DNA from: Aestuariibius violaceus
Lineage (GTDB): Bacteria; Pseudomonadota; Alphaproteobacteria; Rhodobacterales; Rhodobacteraceae
NCBI RefSeq assembly: GCF_040779325.2
Contig: NZ_JBFONT020000003.1
Span: 124,001 to 188,000, forward strand
Direction of reading: 5' to 3'
Length of the DNA: 64,000 nucleotides
Numbering within the stretch: position 1 is the stretch's first letter; every line of letters begins with the position of its first letter. Positions 1-8,212 of this stretch are shown here, in pieces. The position numbers and the translations under genes are program-made. The notes beneath the pieces were generated by a model. The model ran no database searches. It had not been told where the DNA came from and worked only from the letters and a program-made list of their open reading frames with translations.

Positions 1-1114
1 GACCTATGCCTGCGAGGTGCCGCGCGAGGGCGAGGGGGCCTTCGAGCCGGACACCTATATGGAGCCGAAGGAGCAGCGGAAGGTCGATACCTTCATCCTG
101 TTCGGCCTTGCCGCCGCAGAGCAGGCGGTGAAGGACGCAGGCTGGATGCCGACCGATACCGAAAGCCTCGAACGGACGGGCGTCATGATCGGGTCGGGGA
201 TCGGCGGGCTGAACTCCATCGCCAATACGACGCTGACGCTGAAGGAGAAAGGGCCGCGCCGGATCTCTCCGTTCTTCGTGCCGGGAGCGCTGATCAACCT
301 GATCTCCGGGCAGGTGAGCATCCGGTACGGCTTCAAGGGGCCGAACCACGCGGTGGTGACGGCCTGTTCGACCGGGGCACATGCGATCGGGGATGCCTCA
401 CGGCTGATCCAGCACGGGGATGCGGATGTGATGATCGCGGGCGGGGCCGAGGCCGCGATCTGCGAGATTGGAATTGCCGGGTTCAATGCGTGCAAGGCGC
501 TGTCGACCAAGCGGGGGGATGCGCCTGAGACGGCGAGCCGTCCTTACGATGCGGACCGGGACGGGTTCGTGATGGGCGAGGGCGCGGGGATCGTCGTGCT
601 GGAGGAATACGAACACGCGAAGGCCCGCGGCGCCAAGATCTATGCCGAGATCCTCGGCTATGGCCTGTCGGGGGATGCTTATCACATCACGGCACCCTCA
701 GAGGACGGCGAGGGCGGCGAGCGGTCGATGCGCGCGGCCCTGAAACATGCGGGGCTGGAGCCCTCTTCGATCGACTACATCAACGCCCACGGCACCTCGA
801 CCATGGCCGACGTGATCGAGCTGGGGGCGGTCGAGCGGCTGATGGGGAATGCCGCGGGCAAGGTGACGATGTCGTCGACGAAAAGCGCGACCGGGCATCT
901 GCTGGGCGCGGCGGGTGCGATCGAGGCGATCTTCTCGATCCTCGCGATCCGCGATCAGGTGGCACCGCCGACCATCAACCTCGACAATCCTGCGGTCGAG
1001 ACGCCGGTCGATCTGGCGGCGAGGGCAAAGCGGGAACGGGATATCACTGTGGCACTGTCGAATTCGTTCGGTTTTGGGGGGACCAATGCGAGCGTTCTTT
1101 TCGGGAGGGTCTAG
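1..1114 (+). CDS. fabF: 3-oxoacyl-[acyl-carrier-protein] synthase II (5'-truncated by window edge)
   Basis: Condensing enzyme of type II fatty-acid elongation; it extends acyl-ACP with malonyl-ACP in the cytoplasm. The reading frame is open from base 2, so the true start lies outside the window; about 370 of the usual ~420 residues are visible. The thiolase-fold Cys-His-His triad is present: the nucleophile in TACSTGAHAIG, the first His in NAHGTSTM and the second in SATGHLLGAAGAIEA. The C-terminal glycine-rich NSFGFGGTNAS completes the fold. Only 3 bases separate its stop from mltG, so the two are probably co-transcribed, a usual Rhodobacterales arrangement. Confidence 0.96.
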   Translation, partial: TYACEVPREGEGAFEPDTYMEPKEQRKVDTFILFGLAAAEQAVKDAGWMPTDTESLERTGVMIGSGIGGLNSIANTTLTLKEKGPRRISPFFVPGALINLISGQVSIRYGFKGPNHAVVTACSTGAHAIGDASRLIQHGDADVMIAGGAEAAICEIGIAGFNACKALSTKRGDAPETASRPYDADRDGFVMGEGAGIVVLEEYEHAKARGAKIYAEILGYGLSGDAYHITAPSEDGEGGERSMRAALKHAGLEPSSIDYINAHGTSTMADVIELGAVERLMGNAAGKVTMSSTKSATGHLLGAAGAIEAIFSILAIRDQVAPPTINLDNPAVETPVDLAARAKRERDITVALSNSFGFGGTNASVLFGRV

Positions 1115-1117
1115 GCC

Positions 1118-2290
1118 ATGTGGAAACATATCGCGTCTAACGGGCTGACGCTGATCGGGGTCGCGCTGTTCCTGATCGGGGGCGTGATCCTGTGGGGGCA
1201 GGGATCGTATACGGCCGAGGGTCCGCTGGATGAAGCGGTCTGCCTGCGGGTGGAGCCCGGGTCGAACATGCGGCGGGTGACGGCGCAGCTGGACGAGAAG
1301 GGGGCGATCGCCTCGCCCGCGATCTTCCGGATGGGCGCAGATTATACCGACAAGTCGTCGCTGCTGAAGGCGGGGAGCTTCCTTGTTCCTGCGGGCGCGT
1401 CGATGGAGGAGATCGTCGATATCGTCACCCGGGGCGGGGCGTCGACCTGCGGGACCGAGGTCGTCTATCGCATCGGGGTCAACCAGGTGCAGACGGTCGT
1501 GCGCGAGCTGGATCCGGCGACGAACGACTATGTCGAGGCGGCGAAGTTCCTGGCCGATGAGGAGCCTGCGGCGCGCTATCTGGAAGTGCGCGAGGAGAGC
1601 GACACGCGCTATCGCGTGGCGGTGGCCGAGGGCGTGACCTCGTGGCAGATCGTGAACGCGCTGAACGGGCTGGACCTGACCGGTGCCGATCTGGAGGAGG
1701 TGCCCGAGGAGGGGACGCTGGCGCCCGACAGCTATGAGATCCGTCCGGGGGATGATGTGGCCACGATCGTGGCGCGGATGGACGAGCGGCAGGACGAGAT
1801 CCTCGAAGAGCTGTGGGCCGAGCGGCAGGACGACGCGCCGGTGAACAGCCCGGAGGAGACGCTGATCCTGGCCTCGATCATCGAGAAAGAGACCGGGGTC
1901 GCGGAGGAGCGGCGGCAGGTGGCGAGCGTCTTCGCCAACCGGCTGGAACGCGGGATGCGGCTGCAGACGGACCCGACGGTGATCTACGGGATCACGCGGG
2001 GGCAGGGCGTTCTGGGCCGCGGCTTGCGGCAGAGCGAGCTGCGCGCGGCGACGCCGTGGAACACCTATGTCATCGAAGGGCTGCCGCCGACGCCGATCGC
2101 CAATCCGGGGCGGGCGAGTATCGCGGCGGCGCTGGATCCGGACGACACGGACTACATCTTCTTCGTGGCCGACGGGACGGGCGGGCATGCCTTTGCCCAG
2201 ACGCTGGACGAGCATAACCGCAACGTGGCCCGCTGGCGCGAGATCGAAGCGCAGCGCGCAGCGGAGCAGGAGGCGGCGCCGGAGAACTGA
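1118..2290 (+). CDS. mltG: Endolytic murein transglycosylase MltG
   Basis: Inner-membrane lytic transglycosylase that cleaves nascent glycan strands and so limits their length. The 390-aa protein has one N-terminal membrane segment (about residues 10-27) followed by a LysM-like/YceG periplasmic region. The catalytic glutamate is E256 in ASIIEKETG, equivalent to the ASIVEKET motif of Escherichia coli MltG. Other family hallmarks are LQTDPTVIYG and the C-terminal stretch around TPWNTYVIEGLPPTPI. The C-terminal tail is Ala/Glu rich. It follows fabF by 3 bases. Confidence 0.95.
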   Translation: MWKHIASNGLTLIGVALFLIGGVILWGQGSYTAEGPLDEAVCLRVEPGSNMRRVTAQLDEKGAIASPAIFRMGADYTDKSSLLKAGSFLVPAGASMEEIVDIVTRGGASTCGTEVVYRIGVNQVQTVVRELDPATNDYVEAAKFLADEEPAARYLEVREESDTRYRVAVAEGVTSWQIVNALNGLDLTGADLEEVPEEGTLAPDSYEIRPGDDVATIVARMDERQDEILEELWAERQDDAPVNSPEETLILASIIEKETGVAEERRQVASVFANRLERGMRLQTDPTVIYGITRGQGVLGRGLRQSELRAATPWNTYVIEGLPPTPIANPGRASIAAALDPDDTDYIFFVADGTGGHAFAQTLDEHNRNVARWREIEAQRAAEQEAAPEN

Positions 2291-2318
2291 GTTCTCTAAG
2301 CCGTCTCCCCGGCGGCTT
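2282..2318 (+). terminator. Possible terminator hairpins at the end of mltG
   Basis: Two short inverted repeats sit at the mltG stop. One (GAGAAC/GTTCTC, arms 2282-2287 and 2291-2296) is centred on the TGA codon. The second has 6-bp arms AAGCCG and CGGCTT (2298-2303 and 2313-2318) followed by CCTTTG. The T-tract is weak, so termination here is only an inference. Confidence 0.35.
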
Positions 2319-2624
2319 CCTTTGCGACGTTCAGTCCGGCGGGACTAGTGCGTTTACCATGCTCGACGGTGTCTCTGGCACGGATCTTTCGGAAGTTTCC
2401 TTATCTCCGGAATCGGACTTCTGTCATCATCAGTTCGAGGTCGATCATGCCGTTTAAGGTGGTCAGAGAGCCGCTGCGGAAAGGTGAGATTTCCGAAGGT
2501 TCGAGAAGGCGGCCTGGGCTGGTGTAAAAGTCTAATGACAACACCTGTTTTCACTGGTGAAACAGCAAAGGCTCCATATAACTAAAGGCATTCTTATTCG
2601 CTTTGCTCAAGGAGTTTGCAGCTC
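2291..2624. other. Intergenic region upstream of the lysine-rich orphan
   Basis: 334 bases with no credible gene: the small open frames inside have no ribosome-binding site and an arginine-rich shadow-type composition. The 5' end holds the possible mltG terminator. The 3' end holds an imperfect palindrome and a good -10 hexamer, described separately. By eye this stretch is less GC-rich than its neighbours. Confidence 0.6.
2545..2582 (+). promoter_or_regulatory. Palindrome overlapping a putative promoter
   Basis: An imperfect palindrome runs from 2545 to 2565 (left arm CTGTTTTCAC, right arm GTGAAACAG, one extra T on the left). It ends 11 bases before TATAAC (2577-2582), a good match to a sigma-70 -10 box. 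The expected -35 position (about 2554-2559) falls inside the palindrome, so a bound dimeric regulator would occlude it. The gene start follows 43 bases after the -10. Confidence 0.4.
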
Positions 2625-3329
2625 ATGGCCTTTCCCGAACCGACTTACGTCAAAGATATTCACGACTGGCTGGAGAAGAACGTTCTGTCGGCTATGTCGC
2701 TTCAGGATTTCATGCTCGTCATCCTTATCCGGCACAACGTCGATAGCGCTGAGGTTCTGAGCGATCTGAACATCCAGCTGATCCTGTCGGAATGGCGGCA
2801 GAAGAAGCTATTCGGGGACGTTCCGAAGCCGACGTTGCTGAAGCCGGAGCCGCTGGGCTGCAAGGCCGAGGTGAGCGTGAAGGACAGCACGGTCACGCGC
2901 AAGTTCAAGTGCGATAAGATCACCCTGGGATCGAAGGCCACCCTTCTGGCAGATCAGTACCTCTGGATGATGATGTCGCCGGAAGAGATCGCGGCGTCTG
3001 TTCCGCAGAAACTGGACGAGATGTCAGGCGATCTGAAGCTGAATGGCATGTCGAGTGTCACGCTTAAGCTGAAGCCAGCCGGAAGTGACGCCTTTTTCGG
3101 AGACGACACCAAAGTCACCCTCACCGGCAAGATGAAGACCGCGAAATGGGGCAGCTACAGTCTGAGCGGGACCCAGAATTTCGGCGGTGACAAGCAGGGC
3201 CTGATGCTGACCATCGGAGACCTGAAGGTGTTCAAGGGCGGTTCCCTTGGGTTTACAGGATCCACGGATTTCAAGAAGTACAAGCTGGATGCCTGGCAGG
3301 TCGGCGCAAGCCTGAAGATCCGTTTCTAG
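2625..3329 (+). CDS. Lysine-rich orphan protein, function unknown
   Basis: I do not recognise this 234-aa protein. The ATG at 2625 is chosen over a TTG at 2616 because AAGGAG (2609-2614) sits 10 bases upstream of the ATG but only one base from the TTG. The N-terminal ~65 residues look helical. After about residue 75 the sequence alternates polar and hydrophobic residues in many short probable beta strands rich in Lys, Thr and Gly, and it ends in SLKIRF. A terminal Phe with strand-like alternation resembles an outer-membrane beta-barrel end, but there is no signal peptide. Its lysine content and lower-GC flanks differ from the neighbours, which suggests acquisition or rapid divergence. Confidence 0.75.
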   Translation: MAFPEPTYVKDIHDWLEKNVLSAMSLQDFMLVILIRHNVDSAEVLSDLNIQLILSEWRQKKLFGDVPKPTLLKPEPLGCKAEVSVKDSTVTRKFKCDKITLGSKATLLADQYLWMMMSPEEIAASVPQKLDEMSGDLKLNGMSSVTLKLKPAGSDAFFGDDTKVTLTGKMKTAKWGSYSLSGTQNFGGDKQGLMLTIGDLKVFKGGSLGFTGSTDFKKYKLDAWQVGASLKIRF

Positions 3330-3344
3330 GACTGTGTCGGCCGT

Positions 3345-3827
3345 TCAGTCCTCGTCCAGTGAGCCGTGGATGGCGAATTGGTCGAGGTCAGCCTCCTGTG
3401 CCTCGATCACGCGGAAGCTTTCCTTTACGCCGCTATCTGTCAGCTCGCGGGCGACGGTGAGGAGCGTGTTGGGCGCGTGCTCGTCACAGAGCTCGGCCAT
3501 GTGGGCGATCTCGGCCTCGGCCACGGGGCGGGCGGTGTCGAGGTCGGGGGCGCCGTAGAGGTCGATGAAGTGCTGGGCGAGGGTGTCGGTCAGCGCCGCG
3601 ACCTCGGCCTCTTCCGCCTTGGTGACGGCGACGAAGGTGACGCGGCCGAAGGTCTCGAGCCCCAGCCAGCCGTTGGAGAAGGCCTGCTTGGCCTTGCCGG
3701 TCAGGTCGGCCTCGGACCAGTTGGAGAATTCGAAGCCCCCGGGGATGCACCATTCGCCGGTGCGGGCGGGCGAGTGAAAGACGTTCATGTCGCTTTCGTC
3801 GAAATGGATCGCGCGGGCCAAGTTCAT
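3345..3827 (-). CDS. DUF6505-like protein, last gene of the mrp operon
   Basis: A 160-aa protein starting MNLARAIHFDESDMNVF. The start at 3827 gives the usual 4-base ATGA overlap with the upstream ligase-like gene, whereas the longer open frame upstream is arginine/proline shadow sequence. There is no signal peptide. It contains a conserved-looking WCIPGGFEFSNW segment (about residues 27-38). I associate this family, from memory, with rhodobacterial mrp loci; no biochemical role is known to me. It converges on the orphan at 2625-3329 with only 15 bases between the stops. Confidence 0.85.
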   Translation of the reverse strand: MNLARAIHFDESDMNVFHSPARTGEWCIPGGFEFSNWSEADLTGKAKQAFSNGWLGLETFGRVTFVAVTKAEEAEVAALTDTLAQHFIDLYGAPDLDTARPVAEAEIAHMAELCDEHAPNTLLTVARELTDSGVKESFRVIEAQEADLDQFAIHGSLDED

Positions 3828-4531
3828 GCGGACGTCTCCAGCAGGCGTGTGAGGGGGATGAGGCGGGTGTCGTCGGCGTCGCGCAGGAGCATGCCGAAGC
3901 GTTCGTCGATGCCGAGGAAGGTGCCCTTGTGGCCGAAGAGCGCGACCTCTTCGCCGACGCCATGGGCGAGGCCACGCCATTCCTTGTGGACGGGGGCAAG
4001 GCCCTCGTCGGTCCAGCGGTTGAGCCAGACGAGGGTGTGACGCGCCCAGCTTTCCAGAAGCGCGGTCGCATCCACATCGGCGCAGCCTTCGGCGTAGAGC
4101 GCGGTGCGGGTCGGGTCGTGCCCGGTGTCTTCGGAGGGCGGCCAGAGCGGCAGCGACAGGCCGACGACGAGCCAGTCGGGCTGTTCGGACGGCGCGGCGG
4201 TGGCGGCCGCCATGCGCAGGCCGCCGCAGAGCGCGCCGTTCACGCGGATCGGGCCGGACCAGTCGAGGTGGACCGCGACCTCGGGCGGGGCGAGCGCGCC
4301 GAGCGCGTTCTGAAAGCCGATGCCGCAGATCGGCAGGGCGGCGACGGCGTCTTCCAGCGGGACCTCGGGGGCGAAGACAATCGCGGCGCGTAGCGTGTCG
4401 TGGGCGAGGTTGTGGACGACGAGGCCGGCATCGCAGCCGAGGAGCGCCTGCGCCTGGGCCTTGTCGAACGGGTCGATCGCGCCCTCGACGGCCTGACCCG
4501 AGAGGAGCGGCGGGAAGGTCGGGGCGGTCAT
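3824..4531 (-). CDS. Biotin/lipoate protein ligase-like protein
   Basis: A 235-aa protein resembling the biotin/lipoate A/B ligase fold (BPL/LplA/LipB superfamily) with a C-terminal DUF4444-like part. Ligase-like signs are the segment WSGPIRVNGALCGGLRM (about residues 91-107), placed like the substrate-binding strand of lipoate/biotin ligases, and DWLVVGLSLPL after it. The classical GRG-RGR-W motif of LplA is not evident, so activity and substrate are unproven. It overlaps mrp and the DUF6505 gene by 4 bases each, implying translational coupling. Confidence 0.8.
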   Translation of the reverse strand: MTAPTFPPLLSGQAVEGAIDPFDKAQAQALLGCDAGLVVHNLAHDTLRAAIVFAPEVPLEDAVAALPICGIGFQNALGALAPPEVAVHLDWSGPIRVNGALCGGLRMAAATAAPSEQPDWLVVGLSLPLWPPSEDTGHDPTRTALYAEGCADVDATALLESWARHTLVWLNRWTDEGLAPVHKEWRGLAHGVGEEVALFGHKGTFLGIDERFGMLLRDADDTRLIPLTRLLETSA

Positions 4532-5592
4532 GCCGCCCCGGCGTCGATCAGTTTGCGGGCCACGTCGCGGAAGGCGCGGGCCTGCTGGCTTTCGGGTTTG
4601 GAGACCACGATGGGCGCGCCGCCATCGGCGGCAAGCCGGATGTCGAGGTGGAGCGGTACCTCGGCGAGGAGGGGGACGCCCATCTTTTCGGCCTCTGCCG
4701 CCACGCCGCCATGGCCGAAGACGTGCTCCTCGTGCCCGCATTGGGAGCAGATATGCGTCGACATGTTCTCGATCATGCCGAGGATCGGGACGTTCAGCTG
4801 GTTGAACATGTCGATCCCCTTGCGGGCGTCGATCAGGGCCACGTCCTGTGGGGTGGAGACGATGACGGCGCCTGTCACCTCGGACTTCTGGGAGAGCGTC
4901 ATCTGCACGTCGCCGGTGCCGGGCGGCAGGTCGACAAGGAGGACGTCGAGCGCGCCCCACTGCACCTGGGTCAGCATCTGCTGGAGAGCGCCCATGAGCA
5001 TCGGCCCGCGCCAGACGACCGCCTGATCCTCGTTCGTCATGAGGCCAAGCGACATCATGGTGACGCCGTGATTGCGCATCGGCAGGATCGTCTTGCCGTC
5101 GGGCGAGGCCGGGCGGCCCGAGACGCCGAGCATCCGCGGCTGCGAGGGGCCGTAAACATCGGCATCCAGAAGGCCGACCTTGCGCCCTTCGGCCGCCAGC
5201 GCGCAGGCGAGGTTGGCCGAGACGGTGGATTTGCCGACGCCGCCCTTGCCGGAGGCGATGGCGACGATCCGGTCGATCCCGGGGATCTTCTGCGGACCCT
5301 TGGGGGCGGCTGCCTTCGGCTTGAGGTCCGGAGGCGCGGCTTGGGCGGTGTGCGCCGTCAGCATGGCCGAGACCGTCTGGATCCCGGGCAGCGCCTTGAC
5401 CTTCGCTTCGGCGGTGTCCCGGATCGGCTCGAACGCCTTCGCGGCCGATCCCGGGATTTCCATCACGAAGCGGACGGTTCCGCCGTCGACATTCAGTGCG
5501 CGGACGATGCCCGCCGAGACGATATCGGTGCCGTCGGGGGCGTTGATTTCCTTGAGGACGCCCAGAACATCCTCGCGTGTTGCGGTGCTCAC
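4528..5592 (-). CDS. apbC: Mrp/ApbC (NBP35 family) iron-sulfur cluster carrier ATPase
   Basis: P-loop ATPase that binds and transfers Fe-S clusters in the cytoplasm. The 354-aa protein has an N-terminal MIP18/FeS-assembly domain (about 1-85), an Ala/Pro linker, and the ATPase domain. The deviant Walker A is SGKGGVGKST. LLDADVYGPSQPRM and LLVDLPPGTGDVQ are family signatures, and the cluster-binding CxxC is CSQC. Its stop overlaps the ligase-like gene by 4 bases and its start abuts the DUF6494 stop. Confidence 0.95.
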   Translation of the reverse strand: MSTATREDVLGVLKEINAPDGTDIVSAGIVRALNVDGGTVRFVMEIPGSAAKAFEPIRDTAEAKVKALPGIQTVSAMLTAHTAQAAPPDLKPKAAAPKGPQKIPGIDRIVAIASGKGGVGKSTVSANLACALAAEGRKVGLLDADVYGPSQPRMLGVSGRPASPDGKTILPMRNHGVTMMSLGLMTNEDQAVVWRGPMLMGALQQMLTQVQWGALDVLLVDLPPGTGDVQMTLSQKSEVTGAVIVSTPQDVALIDARKGIDMFNQLNVPILGMIENMSTHICSQCGHEEHVFGHGGVAAEAEKMGVPLLAEVPLHLDIRLAADGGAPIVVSKPESQQARAFRDVARKLIDAGAA

Positions 5593-5784
5593 TTAGCTTT
5601 GGCCCTTGATCTGTCCGGTGACGACATGTTCGAGGTCGAGACCATCGATGGTGAGCACGACCTTGGCGTCGAAGGTCTTGCCGGAGCTGTCGGCCTCGCG
5701 CATCGCCTCTTCGATGGCTTGCTGCGACGTCACCCCAACCTGTTTCAAGAACTTGCGCATCGACATGTTGAAATCGTCGCTCAT
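5593..5784 (-). CDS. DUF6494-like small protein, first gene of the mrp operon
   Basis: A 63-aa cytoplasmic protein starting MSDDFNMSMRKFLKQVG. Two in-frame ATGs exist. GGGAG directly abuts the upstream one (5790) but lies 6 bases before the ATG at 5784, so I use 5784. The sequence is a short helical N-terminus followed by a strand-rich part ending in VVTGQIKG. It is the promoter-proximal gene and touches mrp with no gap. Function is unknown; a role beside the Fe-S carrier is inferred only from position. Confidence 0.85.
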   Translation of the reverse strand: MSDDFNMSMRKFLKQVGVTSQQAIEEAMREADSSGKTFDAKVVLTIDGLDLEHVVTGQIKGQS

Positions 5785-5862
5785 CGACATCTCCCTTCCA
5801 TTGACGGACCGGTGCGGTCCTTTCTAGCGTTGGATACCTAACCCACGAAGCGGGAGGCTTCC

Positions 5863-6588
5863 ATGACCCTCAGGCGGTTTGCGGTCGGATTTTTTGTGGT
5901 TTTGCTTGCGGGTGGGGTGTCGGCGGAGCCGTTCACGCTGTCGGCGCCCGAGGAAATGGAGGAGAGCGGGTTCCTGCGGCACGTGCTGTCGCGGTTCTCG
6001 CTGAAGACGGGGCAGGCGGTGGAAATCGTGGACGACGGGGCCGATGCCGTGATCGGAACGGACGGGGTGCCGGTGTTTCGAGAGGGGGATATGGTCTGGC
6101 ATTTCGCAGGCGAGGGCGCGGGGCCGGAGCGGTTGGGGGACTACCTGACGAGCGATATCGGCAAGCGGACGATCGAAAGCTTTCCGCCCGGGGGCGATGC
6201 GCTCTATTCGGCGGATGTGACGGTGGAAGAGGTCGTGGTCACGGCGCCCGTGGAAGGCGATGCGGTGGCCGGCGCGGACTTGTCACTTGAACTGTGCGGG
6301 CGCTGCCATGTGGTGGGCGAGGTGAACCGGATGAAGAGCATCGGCTCGACGCCGTCCTTCGCAGCGCTTAGGGCGCTGAGCGACTGGCAGGCGCGGTTCG
6401 AGACGTTCTACGTGCTTGCGCCGCACGGTGCCTTCACGCAGGTCGAGGATGTGACGCCGCCCTTCGACCCGGAACGGCCGTCGCCGATTGCGCCGGTCGA
6501 GCTGACGCTGGAGGAGCTGGAGGCGATCACGGCGTTCGTCGCGGGCATTGCGGCAGCGGATCTGGGGAAGCCGGTACAGTCGCGTTAG
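5863..6588 (+). CDS. Exported c-type cytochrome with partial binding-protein-like N-terminus
   Basis: A 241-aa periplasmic protein with a signal peptide (MTLRRFAVGFFVVLLAGGVSA). Residues ~22-125 resemble a fragment of a tungstate/molybdate-type solute-binding protein (for example GDYLTSDIGKRTIESF), but are too short for a full two-lobed fold. The C-terminal half is a cytochrome c domain: heme motif CGRCH at C145-C148-H149, with M157 or another Met as possible distal ligand, then STPSFAALRALSDW and PPFDPERPSPI. It is divergent from the mrp operon, starting 78 bases from it. The electron partner is unknown. Confidence 0.88.
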   Translation: MTLRRFAVGFFVVLLAGGVSAEPFTLSAPEEMEESGFLRHVLSRFSLKTGQAVEIVDDGADAVIGTDGVPVFREGDMVWHFAGEGAGPERLGDYLTSDIGKRTIESFPPGGDALYSADVTVEEVVVTAPVEGDAVAGADLSLELCGRCHVVGEVNRMKSIGSTPSFAALRALSDWQARFETFYVLAPHGAFTQVEDVTPPFDPERPSPIAPVELTLEELEAITAFVAGIAAADLGKPVQSR

Positions 6589-6738
6589 GGGCGGTCCTTT
6601 CTTGCCAGGAGCCGTCAGGGAGGGATTGCAACGTCTTGTGATATGCCTTTGGTGTATTGGGTTAACTCATAGTCTTGCCCCGCCCGGAGCAGTGCCAATC
6701 AGCATGAATGACGGTTTTCGAAGACGGGAGCCTGCCAG

Positions 6739-7128
6739 CTAGAGCCCGAGGACCGACTTCACCGAGCCGGCCGGGCTGAAAGACCAGTCGGCCGGGCTGT
6801 TCTCCAGAAGGAAGATGATCGAGTTGTTCGCATCGAAGCCAATCGAGGCGAGGCGGTTGCGGACATTCTTGAAAAGGTTCTCCTTCTGCTCGTCCGTCCG
6901 CCCTTCGAGCAGGGCGATCTCGATCACCACGGTTGCCTCAGGGTCGCGGTTCCCGAGGAAGGTCGGATGAAGCAGCATATCGCCCGGCTGATATCTTGCG
7001 ACGAGGCAGAAGTGATCTTCGGGGTTGACGCTGCACGTCTCGACGAGGCTTTCGTGAAGCTCTTCATTGATCGCCTGGCACGTCTCAGCTGCAAGGCCTT
7101 GTGGTACGTGTAGTTTGTTGAAGGGCAA
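6739..7128 (-). CDS. Tautomerase-superfamily protein (TTG start)
   Basis: A 129-aa protein of the 4-oxalocrotonate tautomerase superfamily. Members use an N-terminal proline exposed after Met removal as the catalytic base. Here translation from TTG at 7128 puts Pro at residue 2 (start, PFNKLHVPQGL). A GGGAG lies 10 bases upstream of that TTG and the next in-frame ATG would delete the catalytic proline, so the TTG is very probably right. R45 (CLVARYQ) could serve in substrate binding. The ~130-residue length matches the longer MIF-like/Tautomerase_2 type. The substrate is unknown. Confidence 0.85.
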   Translation of the reverse strand: MPFNKLHVPQGLAAETCQAINEELHESLVETCSVNPEDHFCLVARYQPGDMLLHPTFLGNRDPEATVVIEIALLEGRTDEQKENLFKNVRNRLASIGFDANNSIIFLLENSPADWSFSPAGSVKSVLGL

Positions 7129-7309
7129 AACCGTTCGTCTCCCGAGTGTTCGTTTCCGGCAGCAATACCTCGATTTGCGCGTGTCTGCCACGCGAAGCGG
7201 ACCGTCGTGTGACCTATTGCGGCCGCTTCGTTCCCGATCATAGACTCTAGCAGGAGTAGGAGGTCGGGTTTGTTGTGCTTTGAGAGCGCGTTGATCCGGT
7301 CCTTTGACG

Positions 7310-8212
7310 CTAGAGTCTGTCCGGCAGGGCGGCGAGGAAGGCGCGGACGACTTCGGCGGAGTTGGCGGCGGCGAGGCTGAAGAAGACCGGGAGCTCGTTT
7401 TCCTCATCTCCGCCTCCGGCCAGGTCCGAGAGGCTGCGGAAGGCAATGAAGGGGGTGCCGTTGGCGTGGGCCACATGGGCGACGGCGGCGCTTTCCATGT
7501 CGAGGACGGCGGCGTCGAACGTATCGAAGACGTAGGCGCGGTAATCGGCGTTGTCGACGAAGCTGGAGCCGGAGACTCCGTTGCCGCCGACCACGATTTC
7601 GGGTGGGGAGGAGAGGCAGGCATTGTCGGGGTTGCACTCGGCGAGGTCGATCTCTTCGGCGACGGTGGCGGCGATGTCCAGATAGCCGGGATCAGAGGCG
7701 AACCAGAATTTCTGCTCGCCCTCGGGCGCGGCCTCGCTGACGACGCCGACGGAGCGGGTGAACATCATGCCGTAGTTGGGGAAATCCGAGCTCATCCAGG
7801 GCGGGATTGCGTAGCCGTCGCCGGTGTCGCGGGCCATGACGGTTTCGAGGTACTGGCCCCAGTTTTCCGCCACCACGACGTCGCCGATATCAAGCGCCGG
7901 GTCGACGCCACCGGCGATGCCGGAGAAGACGATGCCCTCGATCTCGAAATGGTTCAGGGCAAGCTGAGTGGTCATGGCGGCGTTGACCATGGAGATGCCC
8001 GAGAGGAAGAGGACGACGGGCTGGCCCTCGATCTGGCCGGTGACGAAGCGGTTGCCGTTGACGGTATGGTCGGTGGGGCTTTCAACCATGTCGAGGAGGA
8101 GTGTCCATTCCGGCTCGAACGCGGACATGACGGCGAGGCGCGGCGTGGGGTCGAGCGGGTCGGCGGCAAGCGGGGCGGCGAGGAGAAGAGCGGGCAGGCA
8201 GGGACGGAGCAT
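7310..8212 (-). CDS. Exported 5'-methylthioadenosine/S-adenosylhomocysteine nucleosidase-like protein
   Basis: A 300-aa member of the purine nucleoside phosphorylase/MTAN family (PF01048 type). It keeps the family residues: an acidic SAFEPEW near the start, the strand LFLSGISMVNAA, FSGIAGGVD, LDMESAAVAHVA (ribose-binding Met-Glu) and RSLSDLAGG (catalytic Asp). Unusually it begins with a signal peptide (MLRPCLPALLLAAPLAA) and carries an extra central segment with two Cys, implying periplasmic action. The start at 8212 has AAGG 8 bases upstream; the longer frame upstream is shadow. Confidence 0.88.
   Translation of the reverse strand: MLRPCLPALLLAAPLAADPLDPTPRLAVMSAFEPEWTLLLDMVESPTDHTVNGNRFVTGQIEGQPVVLFLSGISMVNAAMTTQLALNHFEIEGIVFSGIAGGVDPALDIGDVVVAENWGQYLETVMARDTGDGYAIPPWMSSDFPNYGMMFTRSVGVVSEAAPEGEQKFWFASDPGYLDIAATVAEEIDLAECNPDNACLSSPPEIVVGGNGVSGSSFVDNADYRAYVFDTFDAAVLDMESAAVAHVAHANGTPFIAFRSLSDLAGGGDEENELPVFFSLAAANSAEVVRAFLAALPDRL

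Noticed and set aside
698..2215. Long minus-strand open frame opposite fabF and mltG (505 codons)
   Set aside because: Arg/Pro/His-rich composition, no start signal, and full overlap with two well-supported genes; a high-GC shadow frame.
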